Assembly: GCF_016908565.1 (NCBI RefSeq)
Contig: NZ_JAFBED010000002.1
Coordinates: 62,001-126,000 of the forward strand
Origin: Sutcliffiella tianshenii
GTDB taxonomy: Bacteria; Bacillota; Bacilli; Bacillales; Bacillaceae_I
Length of the DNA stretch: 64,000 nucleotides
Direction: 5' to 3'
In this document: positions 1 to 6,666 of the stretch, piece by piece
How positions within the stretch are numbered: the first letter of the stretch is position 1
Layout: each line of letters begins with the position of its first letter
The notes under the pieces: model-generated
Told to the model about the DNA's origin: nothing
The model's input: the letters and a program-made list of their open reading frames with translations, nothing else
Databases searched by the model: none
Program-made: the position numbers and the translations under genes

Positions 1-15
1 GAGACGAGGTGACAG

Positions 16-771
16 GTGTTAATGGTCTTTTTAACAGATAAAGGGAGAGTTCGTTCGCATAATGAAGATAACGGGGGAATTTTTGTTAATAAAGACGGAA
101 CCATTTTAGCAGTTGTTTGTGATGGAATGGGGGGTCATCAGGCAGGTGATGTGGCAAGCCAGAAAGCGGTGGACCATATCAGGGAATTGTGGGAGGAGTC
201 TATCAACGTCTCTTCTCCTGAGCCTGCTGAAATTTGGTTTAAAACATATATAGGTCAAATCAATCAATTCTTATTTGACTATGCAAATCAGCATGAAGAG
301 TGTCATGGAATGGGGACAACCATTGTTGCGGCCATTATCGGGGAATCATTTTTCACGATTGCACATGTAGGCGACAGCAGGGTTTATCTTGTTTCGAATG
401 ATCATGCGAAACAGTTGACAGAGGATCAGACTTTTGTGAATGAATTGGTGAAAAGCGGTCAGATCTCCAAAGAGGATGCCGAGCACCATCCGCGAAAAAA
501 TGTTATACTACAAGCTTTAGGGACAGAGAAAACCGTTAAGATCGATTTAAAAACCATTACATATGACGACCCTGGCTATCTTTTGCTCTGCTCGGATGGC
601 CTGAGCAATAAAGTGAATGATGATAAACTGGTGGAAGTCCTGAAGAATGAACATCATTCTCTCGAAAGCAAAGCGCAGAAACTGATACTCCTTGCCAATC
701 AAAATGGCGGAGAGGATAACATAACGGTAGCCATAGTCGAATTATCTGTCACCGAAGAGGGAAGTGGGTGA
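16..771 (+). CDS. prpC: PP2C-family protein serine/threonine phosphatase PrpC
   Basis: Metal-dependent phosphatase that reverses phosphorylation by the PASTA kinase encoded next to it. PP2C signature residues are visible: E17-D18 in the N-terminal HNED motif, D36 in DGMGGH, the HVGDSRVYL strand near residue 118, SDGLSNK, and the C-terminal GGEDNIT metal-binding motif. The 251-residue length matches the B. subtilis protein (about 254). The GTG start at 16 has GAGGTG 5 bases upstream; an ATG two codons later is possible. The stop overlaps the prkC start, implying translational coupling. Bases 1-12 could be the last codons and TGA of an upstream gene, which would be rlmN by synteny, but too little is present to call it. 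Confidence 0.95.
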   Translation: MLMVFLTDKGRVRSHNEDNGGIFVNKDGTILAVVCDGMGGHQAGDVASQKAVDHIRELWEESINVSSPEPAEIWFKTYIGQINQFLFDYANQHEECHGMGTTIVAAIIGESFFTIAHVGDSRVYLVSNDHAKQLTEDQTFVNELVKSGQISKEDAEHHPRKNVILQALGTEKTVKIDLKTITYDDPGYLLLCSDGLSNKVNDDKLVEVLKNEHHSLESKAQKLILLANQNGGEDNITVAIVELSVTEEGSG

Positions 772-2750
772 TATCTTTGTTAATTGGAAAAAGATTAAAT
801 GATCGCTATAAAATTATGGAAGTCATTGGCGGCGGGGGTATGGCCAATGTCTACCTTGCGCATGACATGATACTTGATCGGGATGTAGCCGTAAAGGTAC
901 TGCGTTTAGATTTTGCCAATGACGAAGAATTTATTCGTAGATTTCGAAGGGAAGCACAATCTGCTACAAGCCTTGATCATCCGAATATCGTGAGCATCTA
1001 TGATATCGGGGAAGAGGATGATATCTATTATATTGTCATGGAACACGTTTCAGGGAAAACCTTGAAGCAGTATATCCAGCAGTTTGCACCGATTGAACAG
1101 TATAATACAGTGGAAATCATGCAGCAGCTCACTTCTGCTATTGCACATGCACACGAGAATGGAATCATCCATCGTGATATTAAACCGCAAAATATCCTTA
1201 TAGATGACTACGGTACGATTAAAGTGACAGACTTTGGAATTGCAATGGCGCTAAGCTCCACTACCATCACGCAAACCAATTCCTTGCTGGGGTCCGTTCA
1301 CTATTTATCTCCGGAGCAGGCGAGGGGAAGCCTTGCGACCAAGAAATCCGATGTATATGCACTCGGTATTGTCATGTTTGAAATGCTGACAGGAAGATTG
1401 CCTTTCTCTGGTGAATCTGCCGTTTCCATTGCATTGAAGCACCTGCAATCCGAGACGCCATCACCAAAAAGATGGAACCCTGCCATTCCTCAAAGCCTGG
1501 AGAATGTGGTTTTGAAGTCGATGGCAAAGGATCCAAACCATCGATATGCTTCTGTGGAAGCGATGCTGGAGGATTTGAACACGGTATTGGATACAAGCCG
1601 TTTGAATGAACCAAAGTTCTTCATCCCAAATGACGACGATGAAGCTACAAAGGCAATCCCGGTCATAAAAGGCGACCTTTCCAAGCATCTGATGAACAAT
1701 CATGAAACCAAGGTAGTCGCGGCTGATACAATTGCTCCAAAGCCAAAGGTGGAAGAGCCTCCTAAGAAGAAGAAAAAGAAGAAATGGATGATGATTTTCC
1801 TGATTTTGCTGCTCCTGCTTGGTGCAGGATCTGTCGCGGCGTTCACTCTGTTGCCATCCCTTCTGCTTCCTAAGGATATCGAGGTTCCTGACGTGACGAA
1901 TATGGAATATGAGGATGCACGGGATGAACTGCAGGGAGCCGGTTTTGCCATTAAGGAAACAGTGGACGAACCGAGTGACGAAATTGAGGAAGGTTTTGTT
2001 ACTAGGACATCCCCAGAAGCAGGTAAAACCCGAAAAGAAGGATCTGAAATATCAATTTTCCGCAGTGCAGGCAAGGAGAAAATCGAAGTGGACGATTACT
2101 CGAATCTCCAAGCGGATGATGCAATCAAAAGAATAAATCTTGTCAAACCTGATTATAAAGATTACTCAGTGGACGAAATCCATTCCGAGGAAGTGGAGGC
2201 GGGCAAGGTAATCCGTCAGTCGCCTGCACCTGGGGAATTGGTCGTACCTGGAGATGTCGTGATGAAGCTTGTAGTATCTAAAGGAGCAAGTCCTATAGTT
2301 CTTGATAATTATCAAGGCTCATCCCTTGCCTTTGCACAACGTCATCTGGCAACCTTGGAGCTTGAGCCGGTGATTGAAGAGGAGTTTAACCCAGAGGTGT
2401 CTGAGGGGAATATAATCAAGCAGGATCCAGCTCCGGAATCGCAAGTGCAAAAAGGCGATAAAATAAAGCTTATCGTTTCTAAAGGCCCTGAACCGGAAGA
2501 TAAGTCCACCGACATTCCTCTTGAAATCAAGTATAATCCTTCTGAAGAAGGTAAAGAACAAAAGGTGGAACTGTTTGTAGAAGATTTAAACACAACGATG
2601 GAAAAGCCAAAGGAAACATATTTCATTACAGATGATCTCATTACAAGCTTCACCATTACCGTTGCTTATAAGCAGAAAGCAAAATATGAGGTCTTCGTGG
2701 ATGGAGAGAAAGTTCAATCCGTGACCGTGGAGTACGATGATATCGAGTAA
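768..2750 (+). CDS. prkC: PASTA-domain serine/threonine protein kinase PrkC
   Basis: Membrane kinase that senses muropeptides or peptidoglycan in the family and phosphorylates proteins of germination, translation and the cell wall. Kinase domain about residues 14-270: glycine loop GGGGMANVY (21-29), ATP-binding K43, catalytic HRDIKPQN (D137), DFG (155-157) and a Thr-rich activation loop after 164. A lysine-rich stretch precedes one membrane helix (about 340-363). Three PASTA repeats follow (about 371-577), then a C-terminal domain. Start choice: GTG 768 has GAGGG 6 bases upstream and overlaps prpC; TTG 777 would give an N-terminus (MLIGKRL) matching B. subtilis exactly, so either is plausible. 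The order prpC-prkC-rsgA is conserved. Confidence 0.95.
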   Translation: MISLLIGKRLNDRYKIMEVIGGGGMANVYLAHDMILDRDVAVKVLRLDFANDEEFIRRFRREAQSATSLDHPNIVSIYDIGEEDDIYYIVMEHVSGKTLKQYIQQFAPIEQYNTVEIMQQLTSAIAHAHENGIIHRDIKPQNILIDDYGTIKVTDFGIAMALSSTTITQTNSLLGSVHYLSPEQARGSLATKKSDVYALGIVMFEMLTGRLPFSGESAVSIALKHLQSETPSPKRWNPAIPQSLENVVLKSMAKDPNHRYASVEAMLEDLNTVLDTSRLNEPKFFIPNDDDEATKAIPVIKGDLSKHLMNNHETKVVAADTIAPKPKVEEPPKKKKKKKWMMIFLILLLLLGAGSVAAFTLLPSLLLPKDIEVPDVTNMEYEDARDELQGAGFAIKETVDEPSDEIEEGFVTRTSPEAGKTRKEGSEISIFRSAGKEKIEVDDYSNLQADDAIKRINLVKPDYKDYSVDEIHSEEVEAGKVIRQSPAPGELVVPGDVVMKLVVSKGASPIVLDNYQGSSLAFAQRHLATLELEPVIEEEFNPEVSEGNIIKQDPAPESQVQKGDKIKLIVSKGPEPEDKSTDIPLEIKYNPSEEGKEQKVELFVEDLNTTMEKPKETYFITDDLITSFTITVAYKQKAKYEVFVDGEKVQSVTVEYDDIE

Positions 2751-2768
2751 TCTTTAAGGAGTGAGTGT

Positions 2769-3647
2769 ATGCCAGAAGGCAAGATTGTCAAGGCGCTAAG
2801 TGGTTTTTATTACGTTTTGACAGCAGATGGCCATATTACCCAATGCAGGGGACGAGGGGTTTTCCGCAAAAACAAGATCACCCCTCTCGTTGGGGACATG
2901 GTGGTTTTCCAAGCGGACAACGATCAGGAAGGATATATCCTGGAGGTTCTCTCCCGCAAGAATGAGCTGGTGAGGCCACCCATTGCAAATATCGACCAGG
3001 CCATCCTGGTATTTTCCGCGATGGAGCCCGAATTCAGTACCGTCCTGTTGGACAGATTCCTGGTACTGATTGAATCAAAGGAAGTGACCCCTCTTATTTG
3101 CATATCCAAGATGGATTTGCTTGAAGAGGATGAGAAGTTGATGGGGTTTGCAGACTATTATCGGGAAATCGGTTATGAAGTGATCATGACCTCAACAAAA
3201 GAGCCTGAACAGTTAAAACAAATACTGCCATATCTCAAGGATAAAACGTCCGTCATTGCTGGCCAGTCCGGAGTGGGAAAATCCTCACTCCTGAATGTCC
3301 TCCGCCCTGAACTGGAATTGAAAACAGATGACATTTCCTCGCATCTTGGTCGCGGGAAGCATACTACAAGGCATGTGGAACTGATGGAAATCAATGATGG
3401 CTTTGTTGCAGATACACCCGGATTCAGTTCGCTTGAATTTCTGGAAATGTCGGCAGAGGAAGTGAAGGAGTGCTTCCCTGAGTTTGTCAGCATAAGTGAT
3501 CAATGCAAATTCCGGGAATGCACCCACCTGAAAGAGCCTAAATGTGCGGTGAAAGCCGCGGTGGAAGCGGAAGAGATTGCACCATTTCGGTACAAGCATT
3601 ATGTTTCTTTCGTGGAAGAAATAAAAGACAGAAAGCCGAGGTACTAA
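2769..3647 (+). CDS. rsgA: Ribosome small-subunit biogenesis GTPase RsgA
   Basis: Circularly permuted GTPase that binds the maturing 30S subunit and checks late assembly. An N-terminal OB-fold (about 1-70) is followed by the GTPase motifs in permuted order: G4-like SKMD (113-116), P-loop GQSGVGKS (165-172), switch region GRGKHTT (194-200), then DTPG (215-218). The C-terminal zinc site is C246, C251, H253 and C259. The length of 292 is normal. Start ATG 2769 has AAGGAG about 8 bases upstream. It lies between prkC and rpe as in B. subtilis (yloQ), where it is a PrkC substrate. Confidence 0.95.
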   Translation: MPEGKIVKALSGFYYVLTADGHITQCRGRGVFRKNKITPLVGDMVVFQADNDQEGYILEVLSRKNELVRPPIANIDQAILVFSAMEPEFSTVLLDRFLVLIESKEVTPLICISKMDLLEEDEKLMGFADYYREIGYEVIMTSTKEPEQLKQILPYLKDKTSVIAGQSGVGKSSLLNVLRPELELKTDDISSHLGRGKHTTRHVELMEINDGFVADTPGFSSLEFLEMSAEEVKECFPEFVSISDQCKFRECTHLKEPKCAVKAAVEAEEIAPFRYKHYVSFVEEIKDRKPRY

Positions 3648-3650
3648 AAT

Positions 3651-4298
3651 ATGATAAAAATCGCCCCCTCCATCCTGAGCGCAGACTTTGCCAATTTGCA
3701 AAAAGACATACAAGATGTGGAGCAAGGCGGAGCCGACTATATTCATATTGATGTGATGGATGGTCACTTTGTGCCGAATATCACGATTGGCCCACTTGTA
3801 GTGGAAGCGATCCGTCCAATAACAACACTACCATTGGACGTTCACTTGATGATTGAAGATCCCGACACATACATCCCTGCTTTTGCAAAAGCGGGAGCTG
3901 ACATCATATCGGTACATGTGGAAGCTTGCCGCCATCTTCATCGTACAGTTCAACTGATCAAGGCTGAAGGTGTGAAGGCAGGGGTTGTCATCAATCCTGC
4001 CACCCCTGTGGAGAGCATCATCCCCATCCTGGACGATGTGGATCTTGTGTTGCTTATGACAGTCAATCCGGGCTTCGGTGGACAAGCATTCATTGAAAGT
4101 GTCCTGCCGAAAATCAGTCAGGTAAGATCTCTCATAACGGAAAGAGGATTATCGGTAGAAGTGGAGGTAGACGGCGGAGTCAACCCAGAAACCGCTGCAC
4201 GTTGCGTCGAAGCAGGAGCAGATGTACTTGTCGCAGGTTCAGCCATCTATCAACAAGCAGACCGTAAAAAAGCCATTTCATCCATCCGCGGAAATTGA
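3651..4298 (+). CDS. rpe: Ribulose-phosphate 3-epimerase
   Basis: Interconverts D-ribulose 5-phosphate and D-xylulose 5-phosphate in the pentose phosphate pathway. TIM-barrel protein of 215 residues. The motif HIDVMDGHFVPN (32-43) supplies a metal-binding His and catalytic D34; H65 lies in PLDVHLMI, the loop VNPGFGGQ is present, and the second catalytic Asp lies in EVDGGVN. It begins 3 bases after rsgA, so the two are co-transcribed. Confidence 0.95.
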   Translation: MIKIAPSILSADFANLQKDIQDVEQGGADYIHIDVMDGHFVPNITIGPLVVEAIRPITTLPLDVHLMIEDPDTYIPAFAKAGADIISVHVEACRHLHRTVQLIKAEGVKAGVVINPATPVESIIPILDDVDLVLLMTVNPGFGGQAFIESVLPKISQVRSLITERGLSVEVEVDGGVNPETAARCVEAGADVLVAGSAIYQQADRKKAISSIRGN

Positions 4299-4352
4299 CA
4301 TAAACCAGAAACTTGAGTGGAATGCTAAAGTTATGAATGGAGGTCTATTTTC

Positions 4353-4529
4353 ATGAACATTTCAAAGGACGAGGCAGCAATCCTTGAACAGGCACTTCAA
4401 TTTGCTTTGGCTAACAGTACCGACTATCAGGAGATAGGCATGTATGAACAGGTACTGTCAAAATTCCATAAAAAGAATCAAACGCAGATGGACGGCTTTC
4501 GCTACGACTACGATGATTCATCGATTTAA
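4353..4529 (+). CDS. Small protein of unknown function, 58 residues
   Basis: I do not recognise this ORF. It encodes 58 residues beginning MNISKDEAAILEQALQFALA and ending in an acidic, aromatic tail (RYDYDDSSI). It has no signal peptide, membrane helix or cysteine; the first 45 residues look amphipathic helical. Support for it being real: an AGG/GGAGG-type ribosome site at 4339-4343 about 9 bases before ATG 4353, and an intrinsic terminator directly after the stop. It sits between rpe and thiN, where B. subtilis has no gene that I recall. Confidence 0.6.
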   Translation: MNISKDEAAILEQALQFALANSTDYQEIGMYEQVLSKFHKKNQTQMDGFRYDYDDSSI

Positions 4530-4532
4530 AAG

Positions 4533-4557
4533 GTCTTCTTATAGAAGGCTTTTTTTA
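4533..4557 (+). terminator. Intrinsic terminator after the 58-residue ORF
   Basis: Seven-pair stem GTCTTCT/AGAAGGC (one G-U pair) with a 3-base loop, followed by seven T residues. It ends the prpC-prkC-rsgA-rpe-small ORF unit. Confidence 0.75.
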
Positions 4558-4632
4558 TTATTGAATGTTTATAAGCAAATGAATAAGACGTTTTATCTTT
4601 TGATAAAGAGGATTAAAAATTATTGAACTCTC

Positions 4633-4771
4633 CCCCTGTTGGTTGGAGCGCAAGGGGTGAGACTCCTGCGGGAGAAGCGAGTCCAAGGGAGACCCCACAG
4701 GCGCGAATGCGCCGAGGAGGCTCCCGGACCGCCCGCGGAAAGCGAACCCCTGGAGCGGAAACCAACAGGGG
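4633..4771 (+). repeat. Structured intergenic repeat element, copy 1
   Basis: A 139-bp, GC-rich, strongly palindromic element in an otherwise AT-rich gap. Outer arms CCCCTGTTGGTT (4633-4644) and AACCAACAGGGG (4760-4771) are perfect inverted repeats. Inward follow AGGGG/CCCCT (4653/4747), GCGGG/CCCGC (4668/4732), GTCC/GGAC (4681/4726), GGGAG/CTCCC (4687/4721) and a central GGCGC/GCGCC hairpin (4700/4709). A second copy lies at 34097-34224 and an apparent remnant at 8415-8445. From memory, elements with the core GACTCCTGCGGGA occur widely between genes in Bacillaceae; their function is not known to me. The gap 4530-4827 holds nothing else apart from the terminator before it. Confidence 0.85.
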
Positions 4772-4827
4772 TGTTGGGAGCGCACATTAGTCTTTGCGGA
4801 AATTGCACATGAATAAAGGAGAAAAAA

Positions 4828-5484
4828 ATGAATATTAAAATCGTGGCAGGTGGACCACCGGAAAATATCCCAGCCTTTGGAGCAGACACTTCTGAAACAG
4901 TCACATGGGTCGGAGTCGACAGGGGGGTCCATTATTTATTGGAACAAAATATCATCCCATCGAAGGCCTTCGGGGATTTTGACTCAGTTACAGCTGCAGA
5001 ACTGGCTGAAATGAAAAGGAAAATAACTGACCTTGACTTATATCCAAGTGAAAAAGACGAAACGGATACGGAGCTTGCAGTCAACTGGGCGATGGCACAA
5101 AACCCTGCATCCATTACCATGTTTGGTGTGACCGGAGGAAGGCTGGACCATTTTCTCGGCAATGTGCAGCTCATGCTAAAAGGGATCCAAAACGGGATCA
5201 CCATTGAAATCCAGGATAAACAGAATAAGCTTATTCTGGTCAAACCCGGCCAATATCCTTTGAAAAAGGATAAGAACCTCCCATACATTTCATTCCTTCC
5301 CATAAGCCCTGCAGTCAGCGGGATCACCCTGGATGGATTTAAATATCCCCTAAAAAATAGGAATATAAAATGGGGCGACACACTATGTATAAGTAATGAA
5401 CTAGATACTGAAAATGGTACTTTTTCATTTAAGGATGGCATATTAATGATGATAAGGAGCCGCGATTCATCCCATATTATCTGA
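4828..5484 (+). CDS. thiN: Thiamine pyrophosphokinase
   Basis: Transfers pyrophosphate from ATP to thiamine to give thiamine diphosphate. The 218-residue protein shows family motifs: VGVDRGVHYLLEQ, then KAFGDFDSVT, the DLYPSEKDETDTELAVNWA segment with acidic metal-binding residues, and the MFGVTGGRLDHFLGN motif (D and H in the active site). ATG 4828 follows AAGGAG at 4817-4822. No thiamine riboswitch is visible upstream, consistent with a salvage role. Located just before spoVM as in B. subtilis (yloS). Confidence 0.93.
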   Translation: MNIKIVAGGPPENIPAFGADTSETVTWVGVDRGVHYLLEQNIIPSKAFGDFDSVTAAELAEMKRKITDLDLYPSEKDETDTELAVNWAMAQNPASITMFGVTGGRLDHFLGNVQLMLKGIQNGITIEIQDKQNKLILVKPGQYPLKKDKNLPYISFLPISPAVSGITLDGFKYPLKNRNIKWGDTLCISNELDTENGTFSFKDGILMMIRSRDSSHII

Positions 5485-5552
5485 CGGCATTCTTCATCTT
5501 CACGTAATCATTCATAACTATATGGTTAAAAAGTTCCGGGGAGGGAAATGGA

Positions 5553-5633
5553 ATGAAATTTTATACGATAAAGTTGCCGAGGTTTTTAGGTGGTATCATC
5601 CGAGCGATGCTGGGATCGTTTAAAAAAGAGTAG
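5553..5633 (+). CDS. spoVM: Stage V sporulation protein M (26-residue peptide)
   Basis: Encodes a 26-residue amphipathic peptide beginning MKFYTIKLPRFLGGI and ending AMLGSFKKE, nearly identical to B. subtilis SpoVM. The family peptide binds the convex forespore membrane, recruits SpoIVA and the coat basement layer, and inhibits FtsH. The conserved P10-containing N-terminus and the helical second half are intact. A ribosome site GGGGAGGG (5539-5546) precedes ATG 5553. Expression in the mother cell under sigma-E is expected from the family; I see only a weak match to such a promoter just downstream of thiN. Confidence 0.95.
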   Translation: MKFYTIKLPRFLGGIIRAMLGSFKKE

Positions 5634-5657
5634 AGCACCTTCATAAGGTGCTTTTTT
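5634..5657 (+). terminator. Intrinsic terminator after spoVM
   Basis: Perfect stem AGCACCTT/AAGGTGCT (5634-5651) with a short loop and a run of six T, starting at the base after the spoVM stop. Confidence 0.85.
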
Positions 5658-5704
5658 GATAGATATTCTAATAATAATATTATGTAAACAAATAAGAGGG
5701 CATG

Positions 5705-5740
5705 TAAAAAGCGACAGGGAAAAGTTCCCTGTCGCTTTTG
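5705..5740 (-). terminator. Intrinsic terminator after rpmB
   Basis: Perfect inverted repeat AAAAGCGACAGGGAA/TTCCCTGTCGCTTTT around a 3-base loop. Read on the minus strand it lies just past the rpmB stop and ends in a T-run; the flanking A and T tracts could also let it act on the + strand. Confidence 0.8.
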
Positions 5741-5756
5741 CATGGGCGCATATTTA

Positions 5757-5945
5757 TTATACGCGCTCAACTTTACCTGATTTTAAAGCTCTTGCAGATA
5801 CGTATACACGCTTTGGCTTACCATCTACCAAGATACGGACTTTTTGAAGGTTTGCACCCCAAGTACGTCTTGAAGAGTTCATTGCGTGAGAACGTGAGTT
5901 ACCAGAACCAGTCTTTTTACCAGTGATTACACATTTACGTGCCAT
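5757..5945 (-). CDS. rpmB: 50S ribosomal protein L28
   Basis: 62-residue protein of the large ribosomal subunit, beginning [20 protein letters not shown], then [15 protein letters not shown] and a basic C-terminus. Only one N-terminal cysteine remains, so this is the zinc-free form. It is the only gene on the minus strand here, as in B. subtilis. A strong AGGAGG ribosome site (plus-strand CCTCCT near 5954) precedes the ATG. It is transcribed toward spoVM with its own terminator. Confidence 0.97.
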   Translation of the reverse strand: MARKCVITGKKTGSGNSRSHAMNSSRRTWGANLQKVRILVDGKPKRVYVSARALKSGKVERV

Positions 5946-6010
5946 GTTTAATTCCCTCCTAACTACAAAGAAACATCAATCAATATTTTCATTTAGTGTC
6001 AGAAAAACGA

Positions 6011-6048
6011 TGCAGGAGACCTCCGTCAATAGGAAGCAGGTTCATGCA
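6011..6048 (-). ncRNA. Hairpin in the rpmB 5' leader
   Basis: The untranslated leader of rpmB can fold with arms TGCA/TGCA, GA(G)ACCT/AGGTTC (one bulged G) and CC/GG about a 7-base loop. It lies between the candidate promoter and the start codon. I cannot assign it to a named ribosomal leader family; autoregulatory leaders are common for ribosomal protein genes, so a role in L28 control is inference. Confidence 0.35.
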
Positions 6049-6086
6049 GAGTCTTTCTTTTCATAGATAAAACAGTTGAAAATACT

Positions 6087-6115
6087 TATATAATTTAACA
6101 TACAACCCCGCACAA
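6087..6115 (-). promoter_or_regulatory. Candidate sigma-A promoter of rpmB
   Basis: On the minus strand TTGTGC (6115-6110) and TATATA (6092-6087) are separated by 17 bases. This would give a leader of about 130 bases before rpmB. Confidence 0.4.
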
Positions 6116-6152
6116 TGCAATAGTTCTAAAGAAAGCTTTCAAGAAAAAAGCC

Positions 6153-6197
6153 TTGACATACATGTTTCTAGCATTCAGTATAATAATAGTATTATTA
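6153..6197 (+). promoter_or_regulatory. Candidate yloU promoter with AT dyad
   Basis: TTGACA (6153-6158) and TATAAT (6179-6184) match consensus exactly but are 20 bases apart, longer than optimal. A perfect 8-bp inverted repeat TAATAATA/TATTATTA (6181-6197) with a 1-base spacer overlaps the -10 and could be an operator, though its AT-only content makes chance occurrence easy. Confidence 0.4.
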
Positions 6198-6287
6198 CAA
6201 TAGTATTCGTCTGCTTTCAAAAACCTTTCATTTATAGTAAAATAACGAGTAGACAAGGTGAATATACCAATCGAAGGGGGAACCTTT

Positions 6288-6650
6288 ATGTCCATCGAAC
6301 TAAAAACATCTTATGGTCAAATAGATATTTCTAATGATGTAATTGCAACAATCGCAGGTGGAGCAGCCGTAGACTGCTATGGCATCGTAGGAATGGCTTC
6401 CAAAAGCCAGCTTAAAGATGGGTTGTCAGAAATACTTCGAAAAGAAAACTTTACAAAAGGTGTCCTCGTACGCCAGGAAGAAGATCAGCTACATATTGAT
6501 ATGTACATTATCGTTAGCTATGGAACGAAAATTTCAGAAGTGGCGCATAATGTTCAGACGAAAGTAAAATATACCCTTAATCAAATGCTCGGTCTTTCCG
6601 TTGATTCATTAAACATTTATGTACAGGGAGTTCGAGTTACGAACCCGTAA
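6288..6650 (+). CDS. yloU: Asp23/Gls24 family envelope stress protein YloU
   Basis: 120-residue protein of the Asp23 (DUF322) family, very close to B. subtilis YloU. Typical elements: DISNDVIATIAGGAAVDCYG, the IDMYIIVSYGTKISEVA strand and the C-terminal NIYVQGVRV. ATG 6288 has a strong GAAGGGGG site upstream; an in-frame GTG at 6258 lacks one. Family members associate with the membrane and respond to envelope stress. It is always upstream of the fatty acid kinase gene fakA in this group, and the two are 16 bases apart, suggesting a functional link that is not established. Confidence 0.9.
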   Translation: MSIELKTSYGQIDISNDVIATIAGGAAVDCYGIVGMASKSQLKDGLSEILRKENFTKGVLVRQEEDQLHIDMYIIVSYGTKISEVAHNVQTKVKYTLNQMLGLSVDSLNIYVQGVRVTNP

Positions 6651-6666
6651 TAAGGAGGAAAATTTA

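Larger units (their letters stand above)
5946..6287. other. Divergent rpmB/yloU intergenic region
   Basis: A 342-bp gap without an ORF that I can support. On the minus strand it holds a candidate rpmB promoter and a hairpin-forming leader; on the plus strand a candidate yloU promoter with an AT dyad. These are listed separately. Nothing else was recognised. Confidence 0.7.

Noticed and set aside
1700-2074. Minus-strand ORFs of 100-236 codons inside prkC, topA, fakA, fabG and others
   Set aside because: They are shadows of strongly coding + strand genes, without ribosome sites or recognisable motifs.
4772-4827. Thiamine riboswitch before thiN
   Set aside because: No CTGAGA-type core or expected leader length; only the repeat and a ribosome site are present.
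4558-4932. Minus-strand ORFs of 94-124 codons across the repeat and thiN start
   Set aside because: They exist because the GC-rich palindromic repeat lacks stop codons; no ribosome site, and they overlap the clear thiN gene.
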